DNA of 64,000 nt from Nonomuraea sp. NEAU-A123. GTDB taxonomy: Bacteria > Actinomycetota > Actinomycetes > Streptosporangiales > Streptosporangiaceae. The stretch covers positions 248,001 to 312,000 of the forward strand of contig NZ_JAHFZZ010000005.1 in assembly GCF_018603905.1 (NCBI RefSeq). Reading direction: 5' to 3'. Position 1 is the first letter of the stretch. Every line of letters begins with the position of its first letter. The notes beneath the pieces are model-generated. The model searched no databases, was not told the origin of the DNA, and saw nothing but the letters and a program-made list of their open reading frames with translations. Below, in pieces: positions 16,121 through 24,384 of this stretch. Made by a program: the position numbers and the translations under genes.

Positions 16121-16732
16121 ATGACGTCAGTCGTAGTCCTCGATGCCAAGGGCCTGCGCGCCCTCGCCCATCCGGTGCGGGTGGAGCTCGTCCAGCTACT
16201 GCGTAAGTACGGCCCTTCGACGGCCACCCGCCTGGCCGAGCGCCTCGGCGTCAACTCCGGTACGGCCAGCTACCACCTGCGCAGGCTGGCGGCGGCGGGC
16301 TTCGTCGAGGAGGACACCGAACGCGGAAACGCGCGCGAGCGGTGGTGGCGTTCTGTGCACCAGGTGACCCGGCTCGCCGACAGCGAACTGGCCAGGCAGG
16401 AGCCCGAGGCCGTGCTGACCTACCTGCGGTCTGTGGCGGCGGCGCACAGCCTGCTGACACAGCGCGCGCTGAACGAACTGCAGACCATGCCCCGGCCCTG
16501 GTACGACGAGTTCGACATCAGCCACTGGGCGCTGCGCCTCACCCCGGAGGAGGCCGGACGGCTGCACGAAGAGCTGCTGGCCGTGGTCGCCCGCTACCGG
16601 CGCGACGTCCCCGAGGACGCGGCCGCCGAGGGCGCCGAGCTGGTGTCGTTGGTCATGCACCTGCTGCCGGAGCCGGGCGTATCGGAGCCGGGCCTGTCGG
16701 AATCGGACGTGTCGGAATCGGATCTGCCATGA
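16121..16732 (+). CDS. ArsR-like winged-helix regulator
   Basis: 203 residues from ATG 16121. The HTH_20/ArsR core reads ALAHPVRVELVQLLRKYGPS then LAERLGVNSGTASYHLRRLAAAGF, with the RERWWRSV wing. A C-terminal effector region follows. The C-terminus ends in four 5-residue repeats (EPGVS, EPGLS, ESDVS, ESDLP). Its stop overlaps the MFS start (ATGA), so the pair forms an operon. Autoregulation through the upstream palindrome is likely. Confidence 0.9.
   Translation: MTSVVVLDAKGLRALAHPVRVELVQLLRKYGPSTATRLAERLGVNSGTASYHLRRLAAAGFVEEDTERGNARERWWRSVHQVTRLADSELARQEPEAVLTYLRSVAAAHSLLTQRALNELQTMPRPWYDEFDISHWALRLTPEEAGRLHEELLAVVARYRRDVPEDAAAEGAELVSLVMHLLPEPGVSEPGLSESDVSESDLP
16670..16729 (+). repeat. 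15-bp in-frame tandem repeat at regulator C-terminus
   Basis: Four copies of a 15-bp unit (GAGCCGGGCGTATCG and variants) encode the last 20 residues of the regulator. The final unit runs into the ATG of the MFS gene, so copy number sets the junction between the two genes. Confidence 0.8.
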
Positions 16733-18384
16733 CCGGCCGTCCTGTGGCCGGGCGGTCCTTACGCTCGCTGGCCGGGGTGCTGGCGGCCTTGGCCATGTCA
16801 TTGACCGGCACTCGGGTGTCGGCCATCGCGTTGCCGTGGTTCGTGCTCGTCACGACCGGCAGCGCCACCATGACCGGGCTGGTGGCTTTCTGCGAGATGG
16901 CGCCGTATGTCCTGGTCAAGCTCTTCGTGGGGCCGCTGGTCGATCACCTGGGGCCGCGCCGGGTCTCGTGGGTCGCCGACGTGGTGAGCGCCGCCGGAGC
17001 CGGGGCCGTGGCTCTGCTGCACGCTCTCGGTCTGCTGGCCTTCCCGGTGTTGCTCGGGCTGGTGGCGCTGATCGGCGCGGCTCGTGGGCCCGGAGACCTG
17101 GCCAAGGAGATCATGGTGCCGGAGGCGGCCGAGCGCGGCCGGATCCCGCTGGAGCGGGCCGCGGCACTGTCGGGCGTGACGGAACGGCTGGCCGCCACCG
17201 TGGGTCCGGCGATGGGCGGGGCACTGGTGGCACTGGCCGGCCCACTGGCGGGCCTGGCGGCCAGCGGGGCCTGCTTCGCGCTCGGCTCCGTCGTCATCGT
17301 GTGGGCACTGCCACGCGCCCGTACGCCACACGCGGGCGGCCCGGCCCCCACCCAGGGGTCAGCCGAGGACCGAGTCCCCGTCCAGACGTCAACCGAGGGC
17401 CCACGTGCCGCCCAGGCGTCAGCCAAGGGCGCGGTCCCTGTCCGGGCGTCGGCCGAGAGCCCGGACTCCCTCCGGGCATCGTCCCAAGGCCCGGACTCTC
17501 TCCGGGCGTCGGCCGAGGGTGCGGTCCCTGTCTCGGCGTTGTCCGAAGGCCCGGACTCTCTCCAGATGTCAGCCGAGGGCGCGGATCCTCTCGCGACGGG
17601 AGATCATGGCCCGGGTCGAGATTCAACGGGCAGCGCGGGGGAGCGGGCGGGCTACTGGCGGCGTTTCGCCGAAGGGGTCGGGTTTCTGCGTGGCGAGCCG
17701 ATGCTGCTGGCCCTCGCCCTCATGGTCGCCGTGACGAACCTGCTGGACGCGGCGTTCGCCCAGGTGCTGGTGCCGGTGTGGGCCAGGGAGTCCGGCCACG
17801 GCCCGGCCGTGATCGGGCTGAACAGCAGCGTGATGGGGCTGGCGGCGGTCGGCGGGAGCCTGGTGGCCGCCGCGGTGGCGCATCGGATGCGGCGGCGGGT
17901 GGTGTTCTTCGTGGCCTTTCTGCTTTCGGGCCCGCCGCGGTTCCTGGTCCTGGCGATGGACGCGCCGGTGTGGGTGATCGTGATCGTGTTCGCGATGAGC
18001 GGGCTCAGCGGAGGGCTCATCAACCCGATTCTGGGCGCGATCTTCTTCGAGCGGGTGCCGCGATGGCTGCTCGGCCGGGTCAACGCGCTGACGGACTCGC
18101 TGGCATGGGCCGGGATTCCGCTGGGCGGGCTCATCGCCGGTGCGGCGGTGGCCGCCGCCGGGTTGTCGCCGGTGCTGGTCGCCTGCGGGACGGGCTACTT
18201 CCTCACCATCGGGCTGACCGGGCTGCGCCGGGAGTGGCGGGAGATGGACCGGTCGCGCGGCGCGGGCACGGCCGTAGAGCCAGGGGCGGACCGCTCAGGT
18301 GGTGCTGCGGGCGGGCAGCATGGCGGCGATCTCGCGGGCCAGGGTCGGATCGGCCGCGAACGCCTCGAGGATGGCCAGCCGTAA
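16729..18384 (+). CDS. MFS transporter with repeat-expanded central loop
   Basis: 551 residues, against about 420 for related MFS_3-type efflux proteins. About 12 helices are seen in two halves. The extra length is a hydrophilic loop after helix 6 (residues 205-305) containing eight 10-residue repeats such as RASAEGPDSL, and a Gly-rich tail. The N-terminal half has GTRVSAIALPWFVLVTTGSATMTGL, typical of macrolide-efflux-like proteins. Drug or metabolite efflux controlled by the coupled ArsR protein is inferred. The last 90 nt overlap a convergent small gene. Confidence 0.9.
   Translation: MTGRPVAGRSLRSLAGVLAALAMSLTGTRVSAIALPWFVLVTTGSATMTGLVAFCEMAPYVLVKLFVGPLVDHLGPRRVSWVADVVSAAGAGAVALLHALGLLAFPVLLGLVALIGAARGPGDLAKEIMVPEAAERGRIPLERAAALSGVTERLAATVGPAMGGALVALAGPLAGLAASGACFALGSVVIVWALPRARTPHAGGPAPTQGSAEDRVPVQTSTEGPRAAQASAKGAVPVRASAESPDSLRASSQGPDSLRASAEGAVPVSALSEGPDSLQMSAEGADPLATGDHGPGRDSTGSAGERAGYWRRFAEGVGFLRGEPMLLALALMVAVTNLLDAAFAQVLVPVWARESGHGPAVIGLNSSVMGLAAVGGSLVAAAVAHRMRRRVVFFVAFLLSGPPRFLVLAMDAPVWVIVIVFAMSGLSGGLINPILGAIFFERVPRWLLGRVNALTDSLAWAGIPLGGLIAGAAVAAAGLSPVLVACGTGYFLTIGLTGLRREWREMDRSRGAGTAVEPGADRSGGAAGGQHGGDLAGQGRIGRERLEDGQP
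17353..17592 (+). repeat. 30-bp in-frame tandem repeat in MFS loop
   Basis: Eight degenerate 30-bp units encode 10-residue motifs (QTSTEGPRAA, RASAESPDSL, RASSQGPDSL, SALSEGPDSL and others). They fall in the central cytoplasmic loop, where a length change would not disrupt helices. Confidence 0.85.
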
Positions 18385-18603
18385 CGCCAGATCGTCGCCG
18401 GAGTCGGCCGCCACCTGCTCGATCGCCCTCCGGGAGCCGGCGTCACCCCGCCCGAAGATCCGCTGCAGGATGCGGGTCCCGCGGGCGATGTTCGACCCGG
18501 CCGCGAGCTCGTTGGTCTTGGCGAGTACGGCACCGCCATAGGCGCCGATCGCCTCAGTGACATAGGGCATGACGTCGTCCGCGATGTCCACGGATACCTC
18601 CAC
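18295..18603 (-). CDS. hypothetical small actinobacterial protein
   Basis: 102 residues from GTG 18603 (VEVSVDIADDVMPYVTEAIGAYG), ending LEAFAADPTLAREIAAMLPARSTT. It is mostly helical, with a pattern (VMPYVTEAIGAYGGAVL ... ADPTLAREIAAMLP) I recognise from small uncharacterised actinobacterial proteins without a function. It overlaps the end of the convergent MFS gene by 90 nt, and its start is 64 bp from the divergent YigZ gene. Coding is supported by conserved-looking sequence rather than by a domain. Confidence 0.65.
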   Translation of the reverse strand: MEVSVDIADDVMPYVTEAIGAYGGAVLAKTNELAAGSNIARGTRILQRIFGRGDAGSRRAIEQVAADSGDDLALRLAILEAFAADPTLAREIAAMLPARSTT

Positions 18604-18666
18604 GGGGACCTGCCGGGGGATGAAGGCGATGCTAGCCCCGAGAGCCGGTCCGGCGAGCACTAATCT

Positions 18667-19287
18667 GTGGACGTGTCCTCCTATCTCACCCTCAGCGCCG
18701 CCATCGAGCACGAGACGGAGGCCCGCCGCTCCCGCTTCGTCTGCGCGGTCGCCCCGGCGAGGACACCCGCGGAAGCCTCGGCCTTCATCTCCGAACGCCG
18801 CCACCTGCACCCGAACGCCTCCCACAACTGCACGGCCTACGTCATCGGCGACGACCGCAAGGGCGACGACGACGGCGAACCAGGCGGCACAGCAGGCACG
18901 CCCATGCTCCAAGCTCTGACAGGCAGAGGGTTCAACGACGTGGTAGCGGTGGTGACCCGCTACTTCGGCGGCACCCTCCTGGGCGCCGGCGGCCTGGTGC
19001 GCGCATACAGCTCAGCGGTAACGGAAACCCTGGACCAGGCCCAACCAACCAGGATGATCCCGGCAACCCTCATCGAAGTAACAGTGGCCCACGACCAGGC
19101 AGGCCGCATAGAGAACGACCTGAGGGCAGCAAAACACCCGATAAAAGATGTGTCCTACGGCAGCAAGGTCGTCTTCACGGTAGCGGTGTCAGACGACGAG
19201 ACAGCGACCTTCACAGACTGGCTGGCAACCCTCACGGCAGGCAGAGCCCAGGTGACTCCGGGCAACAGAATCCACGTAGCGGGCTAA
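18667..19287 (+). CDS. YigZ/IMPACT (UPF0029) family protein
   Basis: 206 residues from GTG 18667. The UPF0029 signature is DDDGEPGGTAGTPML, followed by VVAVVTRYFGGTLLGAGGLVRAYS. The C-terminal DUF1949-like half follows. IMPACT proteins bind translation factors or Gcn1 in eukaryotes; the bacterial role is unclear. From about 19000 onward it uses many A-ending codons (gca, gta, aca, ata, aaa), unlike every neighbour. There is no Shine-Dalgarno, so it may be leaderless. Confidence 0.92.
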   Translation: MDVSSYLTLSAAIEHETEARRSRFVCAVAPARTPAEASAFISERRHLHPNASHNCTAYVIGDDRKGDDDGEPGGTAGTPMLQALTGRGFNDVVAVVTRYFGGTLLGAGGLVRAYSSAVTETLDQAQPTRMIPATLIEVTVAHDQAGRIENDLRAAKHPIKDVSYGSKVVFTVAVSDDETATFTDWLATLTAGRAQVTPGNRIHVAG

Positions 19288-19398
19288 GAATGCGGCCGTA
19301 ACGGCGCCCGACCCCGTGCGGGCTCAGCGGCCGTGTCCCTGGAGGCCCTCAGCCACGTACGGCGACTGGGCCCTCCCGTGCTTGCCGTAACGTAAAAA

Positions 19399-20643
19399 TC
19401 ATCCCTCAAGGGCGTACTGCATGACGCGAAACTTAGCTTGCGCCTCGGCGAGTTCGGACGCCGGGTCGGAGTCGCCCATGATGCCGCCGCCCGCGAACAG
19501 CCGGGCCCGGCGGCCGCGGACGATCCCCGATCGCAGCGCGATCCCCCACTCGCCGTCCCCGTGAGCGTCGATCCACCCGACGGGCCCCGCGTACCCCGCG
19601 CGATCCATCCCCTCCAGTTCCCGGATCACCTTGATGGCGGTGTCGGTGGGCGTGCCGCCCACCGCCGCGGTCGGGTGCATGGCGGCGACCACGTCGAGCA
19701 CCGACGCGCCGTCGGCCAGGCGGCCCGTGACGTGACTGGCCAGATGCTGGACGTTGGGCAGCATGAGCAGTTCGGGTTCGTCGGGAGTCTGCAGCGACGA
19801 GCACAGCGGGGCGAGCGTCTCGCGTACGGACGCGATGGCGCACTCGTGCTCGTGCCGGTCCTTGGCCGAGGCGAACAGCGCGGCGCCGCGCGCCACGTCG
19901 TCGGCCGGGCCGCTGCCGCGCGGCGTGGTGCCGGCCAGGACGAGCGACTCGATCTCCTGGCCGGTACGCCGGATGAGCAGCTCGGGGGTGGCGCCGACGA
20001 GGCCGGCGACGGAGAAGGTGTAGCAGTCGGGATAGCGGTGCGCCAGGCGGCTGAGCAGCAGGCGTACGTCGATGGGATGCTCGGCCGTGGCGAGCAGGTC
20101 CCGGGCCAGGACGACCTTCTCCAACTCGCCGTCGCGGATGCGCCGGGCGGCCTGGGCGACGACGTGCTCCCATTCGGGGGCGGACAGGCTGCCGTCGCCG
20201 TAGCTGATGCGGCCCGGATCGCGGATCGGGGTGAGGGGCTCGAGGCGGGCGTCGCCGATGGTGGTGAGCCAGGCGTGGCCGCCGCGCCGGGCGAGTACGG
20301 CCTGCGGGACGACGAGGACGGAGCCAGCGGCGTTCTCGTCGAAGGTGAAGGAGCCGAAGGCGACGGGCCCGACCCCGGGCGTGCCGGCGGGCCCGTCGAG
20401 GTAGTCGTCCATGCGGGCATCGCCGAAGAGGTCGCCGAGCCACCGCCGGGCCCAGGCGAACCGGCCGGGACCTGCGGGAACATTCACACGGGCGGCCTCA
20501 CCCCAGCCGACGAGTCCTTCGCCGTGCCTGATCCAGGCATAAGGGGCGGGGGTCCGGGGCAGGGAGGCCAGCAAGTTACCGGGGTCACCTATGGGGGTGG
20601 TGCGAACCGGTAGCGGGCGGGTGGTTCCGAGCGCGACACTCAC
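19399..20643 (-). CDS. menF: isochorismate synthase
   Basis: 414 residues from GTG 20643 (VSVALGTTRPLPV). The chorismate-binding domain has SFTFDENAAGSVLVVP, GELEKVVLARDL, AGTTPRGS, LMLPNVQHLASHVTG, MHPTAAVGGTPTDTA and the C-terminal AGGGIMGDSDPASELAEAQAKF. It converts chorismate to isochorismate for menaquinone or a catecholate siderophore. No men or siderophore genes are adjacent, so the branch served cannot be read here. It stands alone. Confidence 0.93.
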   Translation of the reverse strand: MSVALGTTRPLPVRTTPIGDPGNLLASLPRTPAPYAWIRHGEGLVGWGEAARVNVPAGPGRFAWARRWLGDLFGDARMDDYLDGPAGTPGVGPVAFGSFTFDENAAGSVLVVPQAVLARRGGHAWLTTIGDARLEPLTPIRDPGRISYGDGSLSAPEWEHVVAQAARRIRDGELEKVVLARDLLATAEHPIDVRLLLSRLAHRYPDCYTFSVAGLVGATPELLIRRTGQEIESLVLAGTTPRGSGPADDVARGAALFASAKDRHEHECAIASVRETLAPLCSSLQTPDEPELLMLPNVQHLASHVTGRLADGASVLDVVAAMHPTAAVGGTPTDTAIKVIRELEGMDRAGYAGPVGWIDAHGDGEWGIALRSGIVRGRRARLFAGGGIMGDSDPASELAEAQAKFRVMQYALEG

Positions 20644-20861
20644 CCAAGACACTCTATGCGGGAACTGAACACGTTCGACTGGGACCCCCGTGAATGACCG
20701 GTTACGGTCAACGAACCCAGAAAAAGTGGGAACTCGCATGATATTCGGAGTGTCCGCATCGGATCCGGCCTGTCAAGCGGCGATATGAACACGGTCCTGA
20801 GATGGCAGATGTTGCCTTGACGACATAGTCGGCCTCCTCGCCCATCCCTACTTTGGGCCGC

Positions 20862-21695
20862 ATGATCACTCGTCTCGCGCCCCTCTGCGCCGCTGCGCTC
20901 GTTCTTCTCGGTTCCGGTACGGCCCATGCCTCCTCGGCGGAGCCTGTCCCGGAGGTCATGGCCGCGTTGGGCGATTCGGTCTCGGCCGGGTTCAACGCGT
21001 GCGGCTGGTACGTCTCCTGCACCTCCCGCTCCTGGTCGGCGGGCGACAACACCCAGGTGACCAGCCACTACCTGCGGCTGGCCGGGCTGAGCAGGTCGAT
21101 CTTGGGGCACAACCGCAACTTCGCGGTGCCCGGGTCCACCAGCGCGGACCTGCTGGGGCAGGTGAGGCAGGCGGTGGACGCCAAAGCGAGTTACGTCACA
21201 ATCCTCATCGGCGCCCAGGACGCATGCAAACCGGCGGAGAAGGACATGACGCCCGTGCAGGTCTACCGGCAGCGGCTCGACGCGGCGCTGGCGGAGCTGC
21301 GGGCCGGGATCCCGGGCGTCCGGGTGCTCATCGCCAGCATTCCGGACCTGCGCCGGTTGTGGCAGGTCGGCAAGGGCAACGCGCTGGCGCGCTCGTTCTG
21401 GACACTCGGCCATATCTGCCCCACGATGCTCGCCTCCCCGTCGTCGATGAAGGCCGCGGACGTGGCGCGGCGGACCCGGGTGCGGGCGCGGGTGATGGCC
21501 TACAACCAGGAGGCCGCCGAGGCGTGCGCGACGCTGGGTCCCGCGTGCCGTACGGACGGGGGCGCGGTGTTCGCCTACCCGTTCACGCTCGACCACATCA
21601 GCAAGTGGGACTACTTCCACCCGGACGCCGACGGGCAGCGGGTCCTGGCAGCGCTGACGTTCAAGAACGGTTTCGAGTGGATCGACGTGCGCTGA
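20862..21695 (+). CDS. secreted SGNH/GDSL hydrolase
   Basis: 277 residues from ATG 20862. A signal peptide runs through AALVLLGSGTAHA, with cleavage near residue 23. Block I is ALGDSVSAG with nucleophile S39. The block III equivalent is LIGAQDACKP, where the usual GGND is changed to GAQD. Block V is WDYFHPDADGQ, supplying the catalytic Asp/His. Several cysteine pairs suit an extracellular esterase or lipase. The GND-to-AQD change alters the expected oxyanion-hole Asn. Confidence 0.88.
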   Translation: MITRLAPLCAAALVLLGSGTAHASSAEPVPEVMAALGDSVSAGFNACGWYVSCTSRSWSAGDNTQVTSHYLRLAGLSRSILGHNRNFAVPGSTSADLLGQVRQAVDAKASYVTILIGAQDACKPAEKDMTPVQVYRQRLDAALAELRAGIPGVRVLIASIPDLRRLWQVGKGNALARSFWTLGHICPTMLASPSSMKAADVARRTRVRARVMAYNQEAAEACATLGPACRTDGGAVFAYPFTLDHISKWDYFHPDADGQRVLAALTFKNGFEWIDVR

Positions 21696-21705
21696 GCGGC
21701 GGCGG

Positions 21706-22419
21706 TCAGCGGCACTGGGCGAGCATGGTGTTCTTGTCCTCGCGGGTGACGGGCAGGTCGTACTTGAGCGCGACCTGGGCGAAGCGGGTGACGTAGGCGC
21801 AACGGATGCGGCGTTGCGGCGGCAGCCAGCCGGCCGGCCCCGAGCCGTCCTTCTGCTCGTTGGCGGCGCCGTCGACGGGCAGCAGGTTGAGCGGGTCGTT
21901 GGCGAAGTCGACGCGCTTGGCCATCGACCAGCGCGGCGTGCCCATCCGCCAGCCGTAGGCGAGCGGGATGACGTGGTCGACCTGGATCTCGTCGGCGTGC
22001 TCCTTGCGCCAGTCGATGGTCCTGCCGGTGTAGGGGTCGGTCAGTCGCAGGGAGACGACCTCGCAGCGGGAGCCCTGGCGATACTTGACATCGTGGCCGT
22101 CACGGGCGAGCAGGTCGTCACGGGTGCGGCAGCCGTTGCGGGCGTACGGGACGTCGGTGGCGGTGTCGGCCCAGTTGTCGCCGTATCTGGTCCGCTCGTA
22201 GCCTGTCTTGGGGCCGCGGCCCTTCACCCGGAGTCCCTTGATGAGGGCGCGGGCGCTGGCTTTGTCGGCATCTTTGGTGATGGGGGCGAGTCCTGGCAGG
22301 GTTCCGCTGGTGTTGCTCAGGGGGCTGGCCGCGGTGGCCGGGCTGCTCTTGGTGCCGCCGATGAGGGAGACGACCAGGACACCCCCCGCCAGGAGGGCGA
22401 CCGTGTCTTTTGTGCTCAA
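21706..22419 (-). CDS. secreted HNH endonuclease family protein (DUF1524)
   Basis: 237 residues from TTG 22419, chosen because GGAGG lies 5 nt upstream. An N-terminal hydrophobic segment (VALLAGGVLVVSLIGG) acts as signal or anchor. The core is the actinobacterial HNH family: RDDLLARD, EIQVDHVIPLAYGW (catalytic DH), NDPLNLLPVDGAANEQKDG and a C-terminal RIRCAYVTRFAQVALKY. It probably acts as an extracellular or periplasmic-side nuclease. Confidence 0.9.
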   Translation of the reverse strand: MSTKDTVALLAGGVLVVSLIGGTKSSPATAASPLSNTSGTLPGLAPITKDADKASARALIKGLRVKGRGPKTGYERTRYGDNWADTATDVPYARNGCRTRDDLLARDGHDVKYRQGSRCEVVSLRLTDPYTGRTIDWRKEHADEIQVDHVIPLAYGWRMGTPRWSMAKRVDFANDPLNLLPVDGAANEQKDGSGPAGWLPPQRRIRCAYVTRFAQVALKYDLPVTREDKNTMLAQCR

Positions 22420-22520
22420 GTACGCCTCCGAGGTCTTGGGCACAGGTTCTCTAGAGATCAATTCCCGACATTGTGGTGTTTGACACGGTGAGAGGTTTGA
22501 GACGGCAGAGGGAGGGGTCT

Positions 22521-22976
22521 ATGACGGACGGGGCTGTTGATCCGGATGTGGATCTCCACGTCCCCGGGCAGCGGGCGGAGCTGTCCTGGGGTGTGCTCGC
22601 GGCCATCGCGGTCGGGGGCGCGCTGGGGGCGCTGGGCCGATATGCGGCGCAGAGCGCGCTGCCCGCCTCGCCTGCCGGGTTCCCGTGGGCGACGTTCTGG
22701 GTGAACGTCTCCGGATGCCTGCTGATCGGAGTGCTCATGGTGGTGATCACCGAGGTACGGCAGGCGCATCGGCTGGTGCGGCCGTTCCTCGGGGTCGGGA
22801 TCCTGGGCGGGTTCACGACGTTCTCCACTTATGTGGTGGATGTACAGCGGTTGGTGACGTGGGGCGCGCCGGTCGCGGGGCTGGTCTATCTGGCGGCGAC
22901 GATGGTGGCGGCCGTGCTGGCGGTGTGGTGCGGGATGCGGGTGACGCGGCGGCTGGCGCGGATGTGGGCCCGGTGA
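22521..22976 (+). CDS. crcB: fluoride channel FluC/CrcB, first copy
   Basis: 151 residues from ATG 22521, with a GGAGGGG site. Four membrane helices follow an N-terminal hydrophilic leader of about 20 residues. Hallmarks are GGALGALGRY, FWVNVSGCLLIG (the conserved Asn lining the pore) and GGFTTFSTYVVD (the Na+ and phenylalanine-box region). Its stop overlaps the second copy's GTG. It expels fluoride as a dual-topology dimer. Confidence 0.95.
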   Translation: MTDGAVDPDVDLHVPGQRAELSWGVLAAIAVGGALGALGRYAAQSALPASPAGFPWATFWVNVSGCLLIGVLMVVITEVRQAHRLVRPFLGVGILGGFTTFSTYVVDVQRLVTWGAPVAGLVYLAATMVAAVLAVWCGMRVTRRLARMWAR

Positions 22977-23332
22977 CGATCGTCCTGATCGTGGTGGGCG
23001 CGGCGTTGGGCGCCCCGCTGCGGTATCTGGCGGACCGGGCGGTGCAGGCCGGGCACGACACGGTGTTCCCCTGGGGGACGCTGGCGGTGAACGTGGCCGG
23101 GTCGGCGGTGCTGGGGTTCCTGGCGGCGCTGCCTGCCGGGGACGGGGTGATGGCGTTCGCGGGCACCGGGTTCTGCGGGGCGCTGACCACGTACTCGACC
23201 CTGGGGTACGAGACCGTGCGGCTGGCCGAGGAGGGCGCCCGCTTCCACGCGGTGGCCAACGCGGCGGCGAGCATCGTGGCCGGGCTGGGGGCGGCCTACT
23301 GCGGGGCGGCCCTGGCGCAGGCGGTGAGCTGA
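22973..23332 (+). CDS. crcB: fluoride channel FluC/CrcB, second copy
   Basis: 119 residues from GTG 22973 (GTGA overlap with the first copy). Motifs are GAALGAPLRYLADR, TLAVNVAGSAVLG and FCGALTTYSTLGYETVRL. Paired crcB genes in Gram-positives may make antiparallel heterodimers, unlike the single dual-topology gene of many species. I looked for and did not see a crcB (fluoride) riboswitch in the 100 bp upstream of the pair. Confidence 0.95.
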   Translation: MTIVLIVVGAALGAPLRYLADRAVQAGHDTVFPWGTLAVNVAGSAVLGFLAALPAGDGVMAFAGTGFCGALTTYSTLGYETVRLAEEGARFHAVANAAASIVAGLGAAYCGAALAQAVS

Positions 23333-23355
23333 AAAAAGTTGGTGGCCGTTTTCTG

Positions 23356-23382
23356 AGTTGCGGAGTAATGATGTAAGCAACT
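23356..23382. promoter_or_regulatory. inverted repeat upstream of HtrA-like gene
   Basis: AGTTGC (23356-23361) and GCAACT (23377-23382) are perfect inverted arms 15 bp apart. They end 13 bp before the ATG and sit over the purine-rich ribosome site. It is a possible operator or a leader hairpin. Confidence 0.4.
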
Positions 23383-23395
23383 GAGAGGGGTCGTC

Positions 23396-24301
23396 ATGGA
23401 TGATTACTCCCGTGTCGTCTCATCGGTGGCGGCCGAGCTGCTGCCGAAGGTGGCCAGCGTTCGGGTGGACCGGGGCAGCGGGTCGGCGGTGGTCTTCACG
23501 GCCGATGGGTTCCTGCTGACGAACGCGCACGTGGTGGGCTCGTCGAGGGCGGGCACGGTGGCGTTCGCCGACGGGTCGTCGGGTGAGTTCCTGGTGGTGG
23601 GGCGGGATCCGCTGTCGGATCTGGCGGTGATCAGGGCGCAGGTGCCCACGCCCGGGCCCGTCGTCCTGGGTGACAGCGACGAGCTGGTGGTGGGGCAGCT
23701 CGTGGTGGCGGTCGGCAGCCCGCTGGGGCTGGCCGGTTCGGTGACGGCCGGCGTGGTGTCGGGGCTGGGCCGGTCGTTACCGGCCCGGAGCGGCCAGGCG
23801 GTACGCCTCATCGAGGACGTGATCCAGACGGACGCGGCGCTGAACCCCGGCAACTCGGGCGGGGCGCTGGCCGACTCGCGGGGACAGGTGGTGGGCGTCA
23901 ACACCGCCGTGGCCGGTGTCGGGGTGGGGCTGGCCGTGCCGGTCAACAGCACGACCCGGGCGATCATCGCCACGCTGATCAAGGACGGCCGGGTACGACG
24001 GGCCTACCTGGGGCTGGTCACCTCGCCGGCGCCGCTGGCCGAGCCGCTGCGGCGGCGGACCGGCCAGGACACCGCGCTGCGGGTCGTGGAGGTGATGCCC
24101 GGATCGCCCGCGGACCGGGCCGGCCTGCGGACAGGGGATGTGGTGCTGAGTGCCGACCGCCATCCGGTGGGCGACGCGCAGAGCCTGCAGCGGTTGATGT
24201 TCGCCGACGCGATCGGGCGGCCCCTGCCCATCACGGTGCACCGCAACGGGGCGCTGGTGGACGTCATCGCGGAGCCGGTCGAGCTGACGAGCCGTACCTG
24301 A
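23396..24301 (+). CDS. HtrA/DegP-like serine protease with PDZ, no export signal
   Basis: 301 residues. The trypsin-like domain has H45 (LLTNAHVVG), D75 (PLSDLAVI) and S154 (LNPGNSGGAL). One PDZ domain follows (RRAYLGLV ... VVEVMPGSPADRAGLRTGDVVLSAD). Unlike most bacterial HtrA proteins, it starts directly at MDDYSRVVSSVAAEL with no signal peptide or membrane anchor, so it is predicted to be cytosolic. It stands alone. Confidence 0.93.
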   Translation: MDDYSRVVSSVAAELLPKVASVRVDRGSGSAVVFTADGFLLTNAHVVGSSRAGTVAFADGSSGEFLVVGRDPLSDLAVIRAQVPTPGPVVLGDSDELVVGQLVVAVGSPLGLAGSVTAGVVSGLGRSLPARSGQAVRLIEDVIQTDAALNPGNSGGALADSRGQVVGVNTAVAGVGVGLAVPVNSTTRAIIATLIKDGRVRRAYLGLVTSPAPLAEPLRRRTGQDTALRVVEVMPGSPADRAGLRTGDVVLSADRHPVGDAQSLQRLMFADAIGRPLPITVHRNGALVDVIAEPVELTSRT

Positions 24302-24347
24302 CCGTGCTGCCTGACGTGCTGCCTGACCGTGCTGATCGTCGGCTTGG

Positions 24348-24384
24348 TGACGCCCGCCCGGATCGTGCGGGGGCGCGGGCGTCA
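24348..24384. terminator. bidirectional hairpin between convergent genes
   Basis: Perfect 10-bp stem (TGACGCCCGC 24348-24357 with 24375-24384). It lies between the HtrA-like gene and the glycosyltransferase, and its right arm contains the glycosyltransferase stop codon. It could stop transcription from both sides. Confidence 0.6.

Noticed and set aside
18295..18912. 205-codon version of the small minus-strand gene
   Set aside because: The first 103 codons are antisense to YigZ and have shadow composition; the conserved part begins at GTG 18603.
22462..22520. Possible fluoride riboswitch before the crcB pair
   Set aside because: The short leader has none of the conserved crcB-motif bases or pseudoknot; only a plain ribosome site is visible.
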